Below the pieces are notes generated by a model. That model had not been told where the DNA came from and did not search any database. It saw nothing but the letters and a program-made list of their open reading frames with translations. From positions 1 through 11,233 of the forward strand of contig JAISDP010000182.1 in the NCBI GenBank assembly GCA_031264715.1: a stretch of DNA of 11,233 nt, in the 5' to 3' direction. Both the position numbers and the translations under genes were made by a program. Positions 1-6,770 of this stretch are shown piece after piece (within the stretch, counting starts at the first letter, position 1; every line of letters starts with the position of its first letter). This DNA comes from Bacteroidales bacterium. GTDB lineage: Bacteria > Bacteroidota > Bacteroidia > Bacteroidales > UBA4181.

Positions 1-17
1 TGACAGGGTTGGAACCT

Positions 18-47
18 TTTCCCGTCAGGGAAACCATATCAATAGAA
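18..47 (+). repeat. Diverged copy of REP-like palindromic repeat
   Basis: The palindrome TTTCCC-GTCA-GGGAAA (18-33) is followed by a tail CCATATCAATAGAA. Aligned to the 30-nt unit at 3298-3327 it has 5 mismatches in 30. Two of these are compensatory: the G:C pair bordering the CCC/GGG stem is replaced by T:A. The GTCA loop and most of the tail are kept. This points to one repeat family whose hairpin is maintained. Confidence 0.6.
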
Positions 48-70
48 AAATATGCACCGCCACCAAACCA

Positions 71-88
71 AAACCCCGTATGGGGTTT
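71..88. repeat. Perfect short palindrome (hairpin)
   Basis: AAACCCC, a GTAT loop, then GGGGTTT gives a perfect 7-bp stem. It lies in the gene-free left end. A smaller hairpin, TCTCC-TGC-GGAGA, follows at 100-112. There is no following T-run, so a terminator is unlikely. Best read as part of the palindrome cluster at 18-304. Confidence 0.55.
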
Positions 89-132
89 CACATGATGAAT
101 CTCCTGCGGAGACCGGTTGTTTTCCACATTGA

Positions 133-162
133 TTCTATGGATATGAATGCCCTGACGGGCAA
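133..162 (-). repeat. REP-like 30-nt repeat, inverted copy
   Basis: The reverse complement of this segment is identical over 30 nt to 3298-3327. It contains the palindrome TGCCC-GTCA-GGGCA plus a tail ending ATAGAA. The two perfect copies lie in opposite orientation on either side of nrdJ, about 3.1 kb apart. Just beyond it, 175-189 (TGCCGGGGGATGAAT) also recurs inverted at 3366-3380. Confidence 0.8.
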
Positions 163-190
163 GGTAAACCCCAATGCCGGGGGATGAATC

Positions 191-207
191 AACGGTTATC
201 GACCGTT
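191..207. repeat. Short hairpin
   Basis: AACGGT, a 5-nt loop TATCG, then ACCGTT makes a 6-bp stem. It is one more member of the palindrome array at the left end of the window. No function can be assigned. Confidence 0.4.
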
Positions 208-228
208 CCTGCCCGTAACCATGCGAAA

Positions 229-304
229 TGTAGGGGCGACCCTTGCGGTCGCCCTTTTTTTTCGGGCGAACGCCATTTTCGGGCGAACGCAGTTCGCCCC
301 TACA
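229..304. repeat. Nested inverted-repeat element with internal direct repeats
   Basis: The 76-bp unit has perfect 11-nt inverted ends, TGTAGGGGCGA at 229-239 and TCGCCCCTACA at 294-304. Inside are a small hairpin (GGGCGACC / GGTCGCCC, 234-254) and two direct copies of TTTTCGGGCGAACGC at 259-273 and 276-290. Ends reading GTAGGGGCGA are common in dispersed intergenic palindromes of many bacteria. The unit is MITE- or REP-like, with no coding capacity. It could fold into a long stem if transcribed. Confidence 0.65.
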
Positions 305-313
305 ATGTATGTG

Positions 314-344
314 TTGGCAGAAAATACAATATGTAATATGTTTA
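314..344 (+). promoter_or_regulatory. Candidate Bacteroidetes promoter for nrdJ
   Basis: TTG at 314-316 is followed after 20 nt by TATGTTTA at 337-344. This matches the Bacteroidetes pattern TTG-N19-21-TAnnTTTG except for the final G. It would give a leader of about 135-150 nt before nrdJ that contains the hairpin at 396-420. The -7 match is imperfect and other AT-rich stretches closer to the gene (around 470-482) are alternatives. Confidence 0.35.
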
Positions 345-395
345 TTAATAGTGATTTTCAGTCCAGGTTAATAACTCTTCCCGTAATGTTAATAA

Positions 396-420
396 GACGG
401 ACAGGAAAAATTTGTCCGTC
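396..420 (+). promoter_or_regulatory. Hairpin in the leader upstream of nrdJ
   Basis: GACGGACA (396-403) and TGTCCGTC (413-420) form a perfect 8-bp stem around a 9-nt loop. It lies 66 nt upstream of the ATG at 487. The sequence after it, GTTATTTATG, is only weakly T-rich. It could be an attenuator or mRNA-stability element for nrdJ, or a terminator for something upstream. I see no cobalamin riboswitch core (long multi-helix B12 box architecture) in the space available. Confidence 0.4.
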
Positions 421-486
421 GTTATTTATGATAATACCTTGCGCTTCTTTTGCGAAAATACAAATGATCTATTATTATATAAGATA

Positions 487-3072
487 ATGCTTACAAGCAC
501 AATGGTTTCTAAAGAGAATCAGGTAGAGGAAGAACGGCAGGAAAGAACCTACACATTCGACGAGGCGTATAAGAAATCCCTCGAGTATTTCAACGGCGAC
601 GAATTGGCCGCCAAAGTGTGGGTGAATAAGTATGCCATCAAGGATTCTTATGGAAAAATTTACGAACAGTCGCCGGACGATATGCACTGGCGCATTGCAC
701 GCGAATTGGCACGTGTAGAAAGGAAGTATGCCAACCCGATGAGCGAACAAGAATTGTACGATCTGTTAAAGGATTTTAAGTATATCGTTCCGCAGGGAAG
801 CCCGATGACGGGTATTGGCAATAAGTTCCAGATTGCGTCGCTGTCCAATTGTTTTGTGATTGGTAATGAAAGTAATGCCGACTCGTATGGCGGTATCATG
901 AAGATTGACCAGGAACAGGCCCAGTTGATGAAACGCCGTGGCGGTGTGGGTCACGACCTGTCGCATATCCGTCCCAAAGGAAGCCCGGTACTTAACAGTG
1001 CGTTGACGTCCACGGGTGTGGTTACCTTCATGGAGCGGTATTCAAGCACTACCCTCGAAGTGGCACAGGATGGCCGTCGTGGCGCTTTAATGCTGAGTAT
1101 CTCCATCAAGCACCCTGATGCAGAGAGTTTTATTGATGCCAAGATGACACCCGGCAAGATTACAGGAGCCAATGTATCAGTGAAGATCGACGATGATTTT
1201 ATGAAAGCCGTGGTGAATAAGCAACCTTACACGGCCCAATACCCGATTGACTCTGATAAACCTGCCTTTACCAAAGAGGTGGATGCGCAGGCACTGTGGA
1301 ACAAGATCATCCATAATGCGTGGAAATCGGCTGAACCGGGAATCCTTTTCTGGGATACCATTATACGCGAGTCGGTACCCGATTGCTATGCACAGTTCGG
1401 CTATCGTACCGTGTCGACTAACCCGTGCGGTGAAATCCCATTGTGCCCGTATGATAGTTGCCGTTTATTGGCTATCAACCTGTACGGCTATGTCGAAGAA
1501 CCGTTCACCAAGGAAGCCCGGTTCAATTTTGATCTGTTCAAAAAACACGTGGCTTATGCACAGCGCATCATGGACGATATCATCGACCTGGAACTGGAAA
1601 AAATCGACGCTATCCTGGCAAAGATACATGCCGACCCCGAAGATCCTGAAATTAAACGTGTGGAACGTCGCCTGTGGGAACAAATCCGTGTGAAGACCGA
1701 GGAAGGCCGGCGTACCGGTATCGGGATCACCGCTGAGGGCGACATGCTGGCAGCGCTGGGTATCCGCTACGGCAGCGACGACGGCGTCGATTTCTCCGTT
1801 GAGGTACAAAAAACGCTGGCGCTGGAAGCCTACCGCGGTTCGGTAAACCTTGCCAAAGAACGCGGCGCTTTTACTATTTACGATTCGTCGCTCGAACGCG
1901 GCAACCCGTTTATCGAACGGCTGAGGGGCGAAGACGAAACGCTGTATCGCGACATGCAGAAATACGGCCGCCGCAACATCGCCCTGCTCACCATCGCTCC
2001 CACAGGCACTACCAGCCTGATGACGCAAACCACTTCGGGCATCGAGCCGGCTTTTGCGCTGTATTACAAACGTCGCCGTACCGTGAATCCCACCGACCGG
2101 GATGCTGTCATCTCGTTCACCGACGAAAAGGGTATTTCGTATGAAGAATACATGGTATTCCACCACAAGTTCCTCGACTGGCTCAAGATCAACGGCTACA
2201 ATGTAAAAGAGGTGATGAAGTACGACGATGAACAGATACGCGAGGTAATCGAAAAGTCGCCCTATCACAAGGCTACCTCGGCCGATGTGGACTGGCTGAA
2301 CAAAGTGCGGATGCAGGGTGAGATGCAAAAATGGGTGGATCATTCCATCAGCGTCACTATCAATCTGCCCGAGGATGTATCGGAAAATATGGTGGCGCAA
2401 CTCTATATTACTGCATGGCAGAGTGGTTGCAAGGGTATCACCGTGTATCGCGAAGGTTCGCGCGAAGGGATACTTGTTTCCACCAGGAAGGAAGCCCCTG
2501 CTGTTCCTGTGGGAAGCGTCGCACCGCGTCGTCGCCCTGCTTCGCTGGATGCCGAAATCATACGTTTCAAGAACAACCGTGAAGACTGGATTGCATTTAT
2601 CGGCTTGTACGAAGGGCGTCCCTACGAAGTATTCACCGGTATCACCGACGACGAAGTATTCCTCATTCCCAAGTCGATCACCAAAGGTAAAATTATCAAA
2701 GTGAAGGAAGAGGACGGTAACAAACGGTACGATTTCCAGTACGAGGATCGTTTCGGTTACACCAACACCGTTGGCGGTCTGTCGCGTATGTTCGCACAGG
2801 AATACTGGAACTATGCAAAACTCATATCCAGTGTATTGCGTTTCGGTATGCCGATTCCCGATGTGGTGAACTTGGTGTCGTCGCTCCATCTGAACGACGA
2901 AAGCATCAATACCTGGAAAAACGGTGTGGAACGTGCCCTGAAGAAATATATCCCCGATGGAACCAAGGTTACCAAAGGCAACAAATGCCCCGACTGCACC
3001 AGCGAAGGCACCCTGATTTACAAGGAAGGCTGCCTCACCTGCTCTAACTGCGGGTACTCCAAGTGCGGATAA
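487..3072 (+). CDS. nrdJ: Adenosylcobalamin-dependent (class II) ribonucleoside-diphosphate reductase
   Basis: This enzyme reduces ribonucleotides to deoxyribonucleotides using a B12-derived radical, independent of oxygen, in the cytoplasm. Numbering from the ATG at 487 (861 aa), the core shows LSNCFVIG with C122 and the radical site NPCGEIPL with N312, C314 and E316. The partner cysteine C325 follows in DSC; the 11-residue spacing from C314 to C325 matches class II enzymes. APTGTTSLM lies at about 504-512. After the barrel come a TSCPD-type domain (about 690-810) and a C-terminal zinc-ribbon-like tail with cysteines 834, 837, 849, 852, 855 and 860, probably the electron shuttle. No intein or frameshift is seen. 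The frame is open upstream to a TTG at 412, but those 25 extra residues are unlike the family; ATG 487 or ATG 502 is more likely. It is monocistronic, with a terminator at 3199-3225. Confidence 0.95.
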   Translation: MLTSTMVSKENQVEEERQERTYTFDEAYKKSLEYFNGDELAAKVWVNKYAIKDSYGKIYEQSPDDMHWRIARELARVERKYANPMSEQELYDLLKDFKYIVPQGSPMTGIGNKFQIASLSNCFVIGNESNADSYGGIMKIDQEQAQLMKRRGGVGHDLSHIRPKGSPVLNSALTSTGVVTFMERYSSTTLEVAQDGRRGALMLSISIKHPDAESFIDAKMTPGKITGANVSVKIDDDFMKAVVNKQPYTAQYPIDSDKPAFTKEVDAQALWNKIIHNAWKSAEPGILFWDTIIRESVPDCYAQFGYRTVSTNPCGEIPLCPYDSCRLLAINLYGYVEEPFTKEARFNFDLFKKHVAYAQRIMDDIIDLELEKIDAILAKIHADPEDPEIKRVERRLWEQIRVKTEEGRRTGIGITAEGDMLAALGIRYGSDDGVDFSVEVQKTLALEAYRGSVNLAKERGAFTIYDSSLERGNPFIERLRGEDETLYRDMQKYGRRNIALLTIAPTGTTSLMTQTTSGIEPAFALYYKRRRTVNPTDRDAVISFTDEKGISYEEYMVFHHKFLDWLKINGYNVKEVMKYDDEQIREVIEKSPYHKATSADVDWLNKVRMQGEMQKWVDHSISVTINLPEDVSENMVAQLYITAWQSGCKGITVYREGSREGILVSTRKEAPAVPVGSVAPRRRPASLDAEIIRFKNNREDWIAFIGLYEGRPYEVFTGITDDEVFLIPKSITKGKIIKVKEEDGNKRYDFQYEDRFGYTNTVGGLSRMFAQEYWNYAKLISSVLRFGMPIPDVVNLVSSLHLNDESINTWKNGVERALKKYIPDGTKVTKGNKCPDCTSEGTLIYKEGCLTCSNCGYSKCG

Positions 3073-3198
3073 ACAGTTGATGATTGACCATTGATTATCG
3101 AATATTGTATGATGATGAAACGCTTTGCGGAATATTCAATATTCAATCAAAAGAAACACAGACGTCATCTTTCGAACACAAGATGAATTCACGAAAAG

Positions 3199-3225
3199 AG
3201 CGGAAACAGAAGTTCCGCTTTTTTT
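3199..3225 (+). terminator. Rho-independent terminator of nrdJ
   Basis: AGCGGAA (3199-3205), a 7-nt loop ACAGAAG, then TTCCGCT (3213-3219) running directly into a T-tract to 3225. It lies 127 nt downstream of the nrdJ stop with no gene between. The stretch 3073-3198 holds only a small AT-rich palindrome, GAATATT-C-AATATTC, at 3130-3144. Confidence 0.8.
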
Positions 3226-3266
3226 CTTTGGATGTGCGACGGTACACCCCGGAGTTATCAACATCA

Positions 3267-3282
3267 GATGCCTTCCGGCATC
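3267..3282. repeat. Short hairpin GATGCC-TTCC-GGCATC
   Basis: A perfect 6-bp stem closes a TTCC tetraloop. It opens the second palindrome cluster between the nrdJ terminator and fprA. There is no T-run, so it is not a terminator by itself. Confidence 0.45.
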
Positions 3283-3297
3283 AAATGCACAAAAACA

Positions 3298-3327
3298 TTG
3301 CCCGTCAGGGCATTCATATCCATAGAA
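3298..3327 (+). repeat. REP-like 30-nt repeat, direct copy
   Basis: Identical over 30 nt to the reverse complement of 133-162. It carries the palindrome TGCCC-GTCA-GGGCA followed by a tail ending ATAGAA. A partial third copy follows 24 nt later at 3351-3371. Confidence 0.8.
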
Positions 3328-3350
3328 CAAAAGATCAACAAGACCGTTTT

Positions 3351-3380
3351 ATTGCCCGTCAGGGCATTCATCCCCCGGCA
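3351..3380 (+). repeat. Partial REP-like repeat fused to a second shared module
   Basis: Positions 3351-3371 match 3297-3317 exactly (palindrome plus CATTCAT). The sequence then diverges, and 3366-3380 (ATTCATCCCCCGGCA) is the reverse complement of 175-189 at the left end. The same two modules therefore occur in both clusters, but abutting here and separated there. Confidence 0.7.
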
Positions 3381-3406
3381 GCCGGCAACTCAGCGATCTC
3401 ACCACA

Positions 3407-3455
3407 GGCAATTGCAAATTGCCTTGTGTTCCGAGCCGAATTGCAAATTCGGCTC
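3407..3455. repeat. Two adjacent hairpins sharing ATTGCAAATT
   Basis: The first hairpin is GGCAATT-GCA-AATTGCC (3407-3423). The second is GAGCCGAAT-TGCAA-ATTCGGCTC (3433-3455), and its right arm overlaps the fprA stop codon (3454-3456, read on the minus strand). Both are built around the direct repeat ATTGCAAATT. Neither is followed by a T-run on the minus strand, so rather than a classical terminator for fprA they may be a 3'-end stabilising or REP-like structure. Confidence 0.55.
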
Positions 3456-4680
3456 AACGGGGGTATTCTGAAATCTGTTCCGCGAAATTCCGTCCAAACT
3501 CGACGAGTTGTTGCGCCTTTTCTTCCCCCGGACGGAATTTACCCCTGTATGCTTTTTGCACGACTTTTAGTTTCAGCCCACTCAGGTTGTTTTCGATCAG
3601 TTCCACCGCTTCGCCGCTCCAACCGTACGAACCGAATGCTGCCGCCGGTTTACCGCGATCGCGCAACGGATTGATTACAGCAAACAGCTTATACACGGGC
3701 ATCAACGTATTCTGGTTAATGGTAGGCGAACCTACAATCAAAGCATGGGATCGGGTGATGGCGGCTTCGAGATCGCCCATCAGGGCAAACTCAATATCCA
3801 TACACTCCACCTCGAAATCACCGGCCTGCTTGATTCCTTTACGGATACAATCGGCCATCTGGCGCGTGTAACCATATGCGGACACATAAGTAATCAGCAC
3901 CCTGTTGTTTTTCCCTCCAGTGATATCCATGTACTCGCGTGCCAACCGGTCGCTTTTTTCAACTGCTTCTTTCCAGGTCGAACGCAGGATGGGACCATGA
4001 CCGGTACAAATAGCCGAAATTTCAAGGGGAGCTATTTTTTCAACGGCCTTGATCATGAATTTGCTGTATGGGCGAAGGATACAATCGAAATAGTATACGA
4101 ACGCTTCTTCGTACTCGGCTTTATTGGTGATCAAATCGTCGAAAACGGGTGCAAAACAGTAATGTGCACCGAACGAATCGCACGTAAACAGCAATTTGTC
4201 TTCTACCAGGCAGGCGTACATGCTATCCGGCCAATGCAGGTTAGGTGCACCGACGAACCGGAGTGTTTTATTGCCCAGGTCGAGCGTGTCGCCGTCCTTT
4301 ACTTTGATGAATTTGTACGGGCGGTTCATGATTTCGTTCAGATAGGCAAACGCCTGGCCGGTACCGACAACTGTTGCATTGGGTGCAATATCAAGCAGCG
4401 CCGACAAACTCCCCGAATGGTCGGGTTCGGTATGATCCATCACAATGTATTCGATTTCTTCGGGGTTACACACTGCCTTTACTTTTTCCAGGTACTCGGC
4501 AGTATGCGTATCCTTTACCGTTTCCACCAGTGTTTTTTTCTGTGCATTAATAAAATAGGCATTGTAAGTGGATCCATACTTAGTTTCCATCACAATATCA
4601 AACACTTTCAAATCGGGATCGAGTACCCCGATCCATTTTACATCGGGAGTGACTTCAAGAATGGGACTTTTTTGCGGCAT
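3454..4680 (-). CDS. fprA: FprA family A-type flavoprotein (flavodiiron protein)
   Basis: A soluble 408-aa enzyme that reduces O2 to water and/or NO to N2O in anaerobes, fed by rubredoxin or a similar donor. The N-terminal metallo-beta-lactamase-like domain (about 1-255) carries the di-iron ligand set: H83-x-E85-x-D87-H88 in HTEPDHSG, H149 in NLHWPDS, D168 in TCDSFG and H228 in TGHGP. A flavodoxin domain (about 260-403) follows, with FMN-loop sequences TYVSAYGYTR, GSPTINQNT and FGSYGWSG. All ligands of the usual two-domain form are present. There is no fused rubredoxin or flavin reductase domain, so electron partners lie elsewhere. Single-gene unit with its own promoter (4713-4742). O2 versus NO preference cannot be read from the sequence. 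Confidence 0.94.
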   Translation of the reverse strand: MPQKSPILEVTPDVKWIGVLDPDLKVFDIVMETKYGSTYNAYFINAQKKTLVETVKDTHTAEYLEKVKAVCNPEEIEYIVMDHTEPDHSGSLSALLDIAPNATVVGTGQAFAYLNEIMNRPYKFIKVKDGDTLDLGNKTLRFVGAPNLHWPDSMYACLVEDKLLFTCDSFGAHYCFAPVFDDLITNKAEYEEAFVYYFDCILRPYSKFMIKAVEKIAPLEISAICTGHGPILRSTWKEAVEKSDRLAREYMDITGGKNNRVLITYVSAYGYTRQMADCIRKGIKQAGDFEVECMDIEFALMGDLEAAITRSHALIVGSPTINQNTLMPVYKLFAVINPLRDRGKPAAAFGSYGWSGEAVELIENNLSGLKLKVVQKAYRGKFRPGEEKAQQLVEFGRNFAEQISEYPR

Positions 4681-4712
4681 ATCTTAATTGTCTTTATTCA
4701 ATCTAAATAGCA

Positions 4713-4742
4713 CAAATATAGATGAAAAAACACAAACTGCAA
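4713..4742 (-). promoter_or_regulatory. Bacteroidetes-type promoter of fprA
   Basis: On the minus strand, TTG (4742-4740) and TATATTTG (4720-4713) are separated by 19 nt. This is an exact match to the Bacteroidetes primary-sigma pattern TTG-N19-TAnnTTTG. The -7 box ends 32 nt before the ATG, giving a short leader. Upstream, TACAA-T-TTGTA (4758-4768) is a small palindrome that could bind a regulator, but this is weakly supported. Confidence 0.75.
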
Positions 4743-4850
4743 AAAATATGTAATCCGTACAATTTGTAATTCGTGTTGAACACAGATTTCCATGTCCGGG
4801 AATTATATGTTTGACAGATTTCTATTTACCGGTCACAAAACCGCATATTT

Positions 4851-5891
4851 TCAGTTCACATCGATTTCCCCCATAAGCGGGCATTTCACATGCTCCTTTA
4901 CCTGTGCGGCAGTCATGCCATGCCCCAGCAGGAACATCAGCTTGGTAACAGCGGCTTCGGTGGTACTGTTGTATCCGCTCACTACACCTGCATCGAGAAG
5001 TATTTTCCCGGCATGGTAACATTCCATTTCCACAGTTCCGGTAATGCACTGCGAAACGTTTACGATCACGATCCCACGGTCTACGGCATCTTTTACCGCT
5101 TTCCCGAACCAGCTAAGGTTGGGGGCATTGCCCATGCCATAGGTTTCGAGCACCACGCCTTTCAGGTTGGGGATATTGAGTATGGCTTTGACCATATCCG
5201 GAGAGATACCGGGAAATAATTTCAGTATCACTACATTGGGATCGAGCATATAGTGGAAGCGGGGCATCTGGCGGATACGCGGATGAATAATCAGGTGGTG
5301 CTCATACTTGATGTGTACCCCAGCCTGCGCCAGCACCGGGTAATTGAACGATTTGAATGCATGGAAGTTCTCGGCGTTCACCTTGGTGGTACGGTTACCG
5401 CGCATCAGGTCGTTCTGGAAAAAGATACACACTTCGGGTACAAACGGGCGTCCGTCGGGAGCTTTATCCACGGCAATTTCCAATGCAGTGATCAGGTTTT
5501 CCTTGCCGTCGGTACGCACTTTCCCGATGGGTAACTGCGAGCCGGTCAGGATCACCGGCTTATCGATATTCTCGAGCATGAAACTCAGGGCCGAAGCGGT
5601 ATACGCCATCGTATCGGTACCGTGCAGCACCACAAACCCGTCGTAGCGGCTGTAATTGTCCTGTATGATCCGCACGATTTGCATCCATCCCTCCATATCC
5701 ATGTCCGACGAATCGATGGGAGGATCGAACTGGATGCTGTCGACGGTGAATTTCAGCAGGGCAAACTCGGGCATGTGCATCTTCAAGTGCTTGAAATCAA
5801 AGGCTTCGAGCGAACCGGTATCCCTGTTTTCGATCATGCCGATGGTTCCGCCCGTATATATCAGAAGTACAGAAGCGTTGTTGTCAATCAT
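4851..5891 (-). CDS. ansA: L-asparaginase, type I (cytoplasmic)
   Basis: Hydrolyses L-asparagine to aspartate and ammonia. The 346-aa product has no signal peptide, fitting the cytoplasmic type I group. The N-terminal nucleophile motif is YTGGTIGM with T13. The second catalytic segment HGTDTM has T92 and D93. K170, in RGNRTTKVNAENF, probably completes the T-T-D-K catalytic set. The C-terminal 130 or so residues form the small domain expected of the family. The ATG at 5891 lies 17 nt after a TATATTTG -7 box, supporting this start. The gene is divergent from pssA and is followed by a 170-bp gap holding the fprA promoter. I see no clear terminator after it, so some read-through into fprA is possible. 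Confidence 0.94.
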   Translation of the reverse strand: MIDNNASVLLIYTGGTIGMIENRDTGSLEAFDFKHLKMHMPEFALLKFTVDSIQFDPPIDSSDMDMEGWMQIVRIIQDNYSRYDGFVVLHGTDTMAYTASALSFMLENIDKPVILTGSQLPIGKVRTDGKENLITALEIAVDKAPDGRPFVPEVCIFFQNDLMRGNRTTKVNAENFHAFKSFNYPVLAQAGVHIKYEHHLIIHPRIRQMPRFHYMLDPNVVILKLFPGISPDMVKAILNIPNLKGVVLETYGMGNAPNLSWFGKAVKDAVDRGIVIVNVSQCITGTVEMECYHAGKILLDAGVVSGYNSTTEAAVTKLMFLLGHGMTAAQVKEHVKCPLMGEIDVN

Positions 5892-5907
5892 TACACAATA
5901 AAAAATT

Positions 5908-5915
5908 CAAATATA
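5908..5915 (-). promoter_or_regulatory. -7 box of the ansA promoter
   Basis: TATATTTG on the minus strand matches TAnnTTTG. No TTG lies at the optimal distance upstream, so the -33 element is weak. Its upstream half falls across the pssA promoter on the other strand. Confidence 0.55.
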
Positions 5916-5947
5916 TCTATTTTGGCAACATGAAAATAAATTTCTAT

Positions 5948-5955
5948 TATATTTG
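5948..5955 (+). promoter_or_regulatory. -7 box of the pssA-acpH promoter
   Basis: TATATTTG matches TAnnTTTG. The nearest TTG (5922-5924) is 23 nt upstream, longer than the usual 19-21. The box lies 16 nt before the ATG at 5972 and inside the longer open frame that could start at 5930, which argues for 5972 as the true start. Confidence 0.6.
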
Positions 5956-5971
5956 TCAAAAATCAATTAAT

Positions 5972-6721
5972 ATGTCCGAGAGAATATCGCACCTTCGCCA
6001 TGTCCCGAATGTAATAACATGCCTGAACCTGTTTTGCGGCTGCCTGTCTGTTGTGTCTGCATTTAGCGGCAGGCTGGAAACAGCGGCTTACTTTATCCTT
6101 GCCGCCGCAGTTTTCGATTTTTTCGACGGTTTCGCAGCCCGCTGGCTTAAAGCATATTCCGCTACAGGAAAAGAACTCGATTCGCTGGCCGACATGGTGA
6201 GTTTCGGGGTTGCGCCGGCGTCCATCATGTATGCATTGCTGCTGCCTGCCGCAGCAAAACACGGTTTGTCTGTCGAAATTTATACCTGCGGGTGGTTTAT
6301 TACCGTACTGGCGTTTATCATTGCCGTGTTTTCAGCCCTGCGGCTGGCCAAGTTCAACATCGATACGCGGCAAACCGACTCGTTTATCGGCGTACCGACT
6401 CCAGCCACTGCGCTGTTCATCTGTTCGCTGGCTTTCATGTCATCGGGAAGCAGTTCACTGGCGATGCTTACCGGTAATATGTTTTTCCTGCTGGCAGTAA
6501 TAATAGTGTTTTCATATTTGATGGTAGCAGAATTGCCTCTTTTCTCACTGAAATTTAAATCTTTCGACTGGAAAAGCAACAGGATGCGATATGTTTTCAT
6601 CGCACTTTCGGCATTGATTTTGATCATCCTGCATTGGACGGGGCTGGCTGTAGTGATTTCAGTGTACATTATTTTATCAATTTTTGCAAATATTTTGTGT
6701 AACAGGAAGGTTTTGACTTAA
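5972..6721 (+). CDS. pssA: CDP-diacylglycerol--serine O-phosphatidyltransferase
   Basis: Transfers phosphatidyl from CDP-diacylglycerol to serine to make phosphatidylserine, the precursor of phosphatidylethanolamine, at the inner membrane. From ATG 5972 the product is 249 aa. The CDP-alcohol phosphatidyltransferase signature is complete: D49-x-x-D52-G53-x-x-A56-R57, then G66, D70 and D74 (DFFDGFAAR...GKELDSLAD). About seven hydrophobic segments are visible, including those near 14-33, 38-56, 78-92, 97-120, 145-160, 168-190 and 212-245. The in-frame ATG at 5930 would add 14 residues but would place the promoter -7 box inside the gene, so it is rejected. acpH follows after 49 nt and is probably co-transcribed. 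Confidence 0.93.
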   Translation: MSERISHLRHVPNVITCLNLFCGCLSVVSAFSGRLETAAYFILAAAVFDFFDGFAARWLKAYSATGKELDSLADMVSFGVAPASIMYALLLPAAAKHGLSVEIYTCGWFITVLAFIIAVFSALRLAKFNIDTRQTDSFIGVPTPATALFICSLAFMSSGSSSLAMLTGNMFFLLAVIIVFSYLMVAELPLFSLKFKSFDWKSNRMRYVFIALSALILIILHWTGLAVVISVYIILSIFANILCNRKVLT

Positions 6722-6770
6722 ACAGACTGTGCTCCGGGATATTGACGACCGGGGTCTAGCTAAGAACGCA

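Noticed and set aside
321..345. Possible NrdR-type box upstream of nrdJ
   Set aside because: ACAATATGT lies in a suitable place, but there is no second copy and the full palindromic consensus is not met.
412..486. N-terminal extension of nrdJ from TTG 412
   Set aside because: The 25 extra residues are not family-like and the start would lie within the right arm of the leader hairpin. ATG 487 or 502 is preferred.
221..487. 88-aa open frame on the plus strand
   Set aside because: It runs through the palindromic repeat at 229-304 and the nrdJ leader, resembles no protein I recognise and has no promoter or start context of its own.
1465..2889. 474-aa open frame antisense to nrdJ
   Set aside because: It lies wholly within a confidently assigned gene and reads as a shadow of its codon usage, rich in H, R and F with no recognisable domain.
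3298..3371. CRISPR array
   Set aside because: The repeat units are palindromic and only two are adjacent here, with a 23-nt gap and a diverging second copy. The other copies are far away and inverted, and no cas genes are present.
3745..4710. 321-aa open frame antisense to fprA
   Set aside because: The flavodiiron protein on the other strand has all its catalytic ligands and a consensus promoter; this frame covers the same bases and the promoter and shows no domain.
5930..5971. Longer start for pssA at ATG 5930
   Set aside because: The extension would contain the TATATTTG -7 box and adds residues not expected in the family. ATG 5972 fits better.
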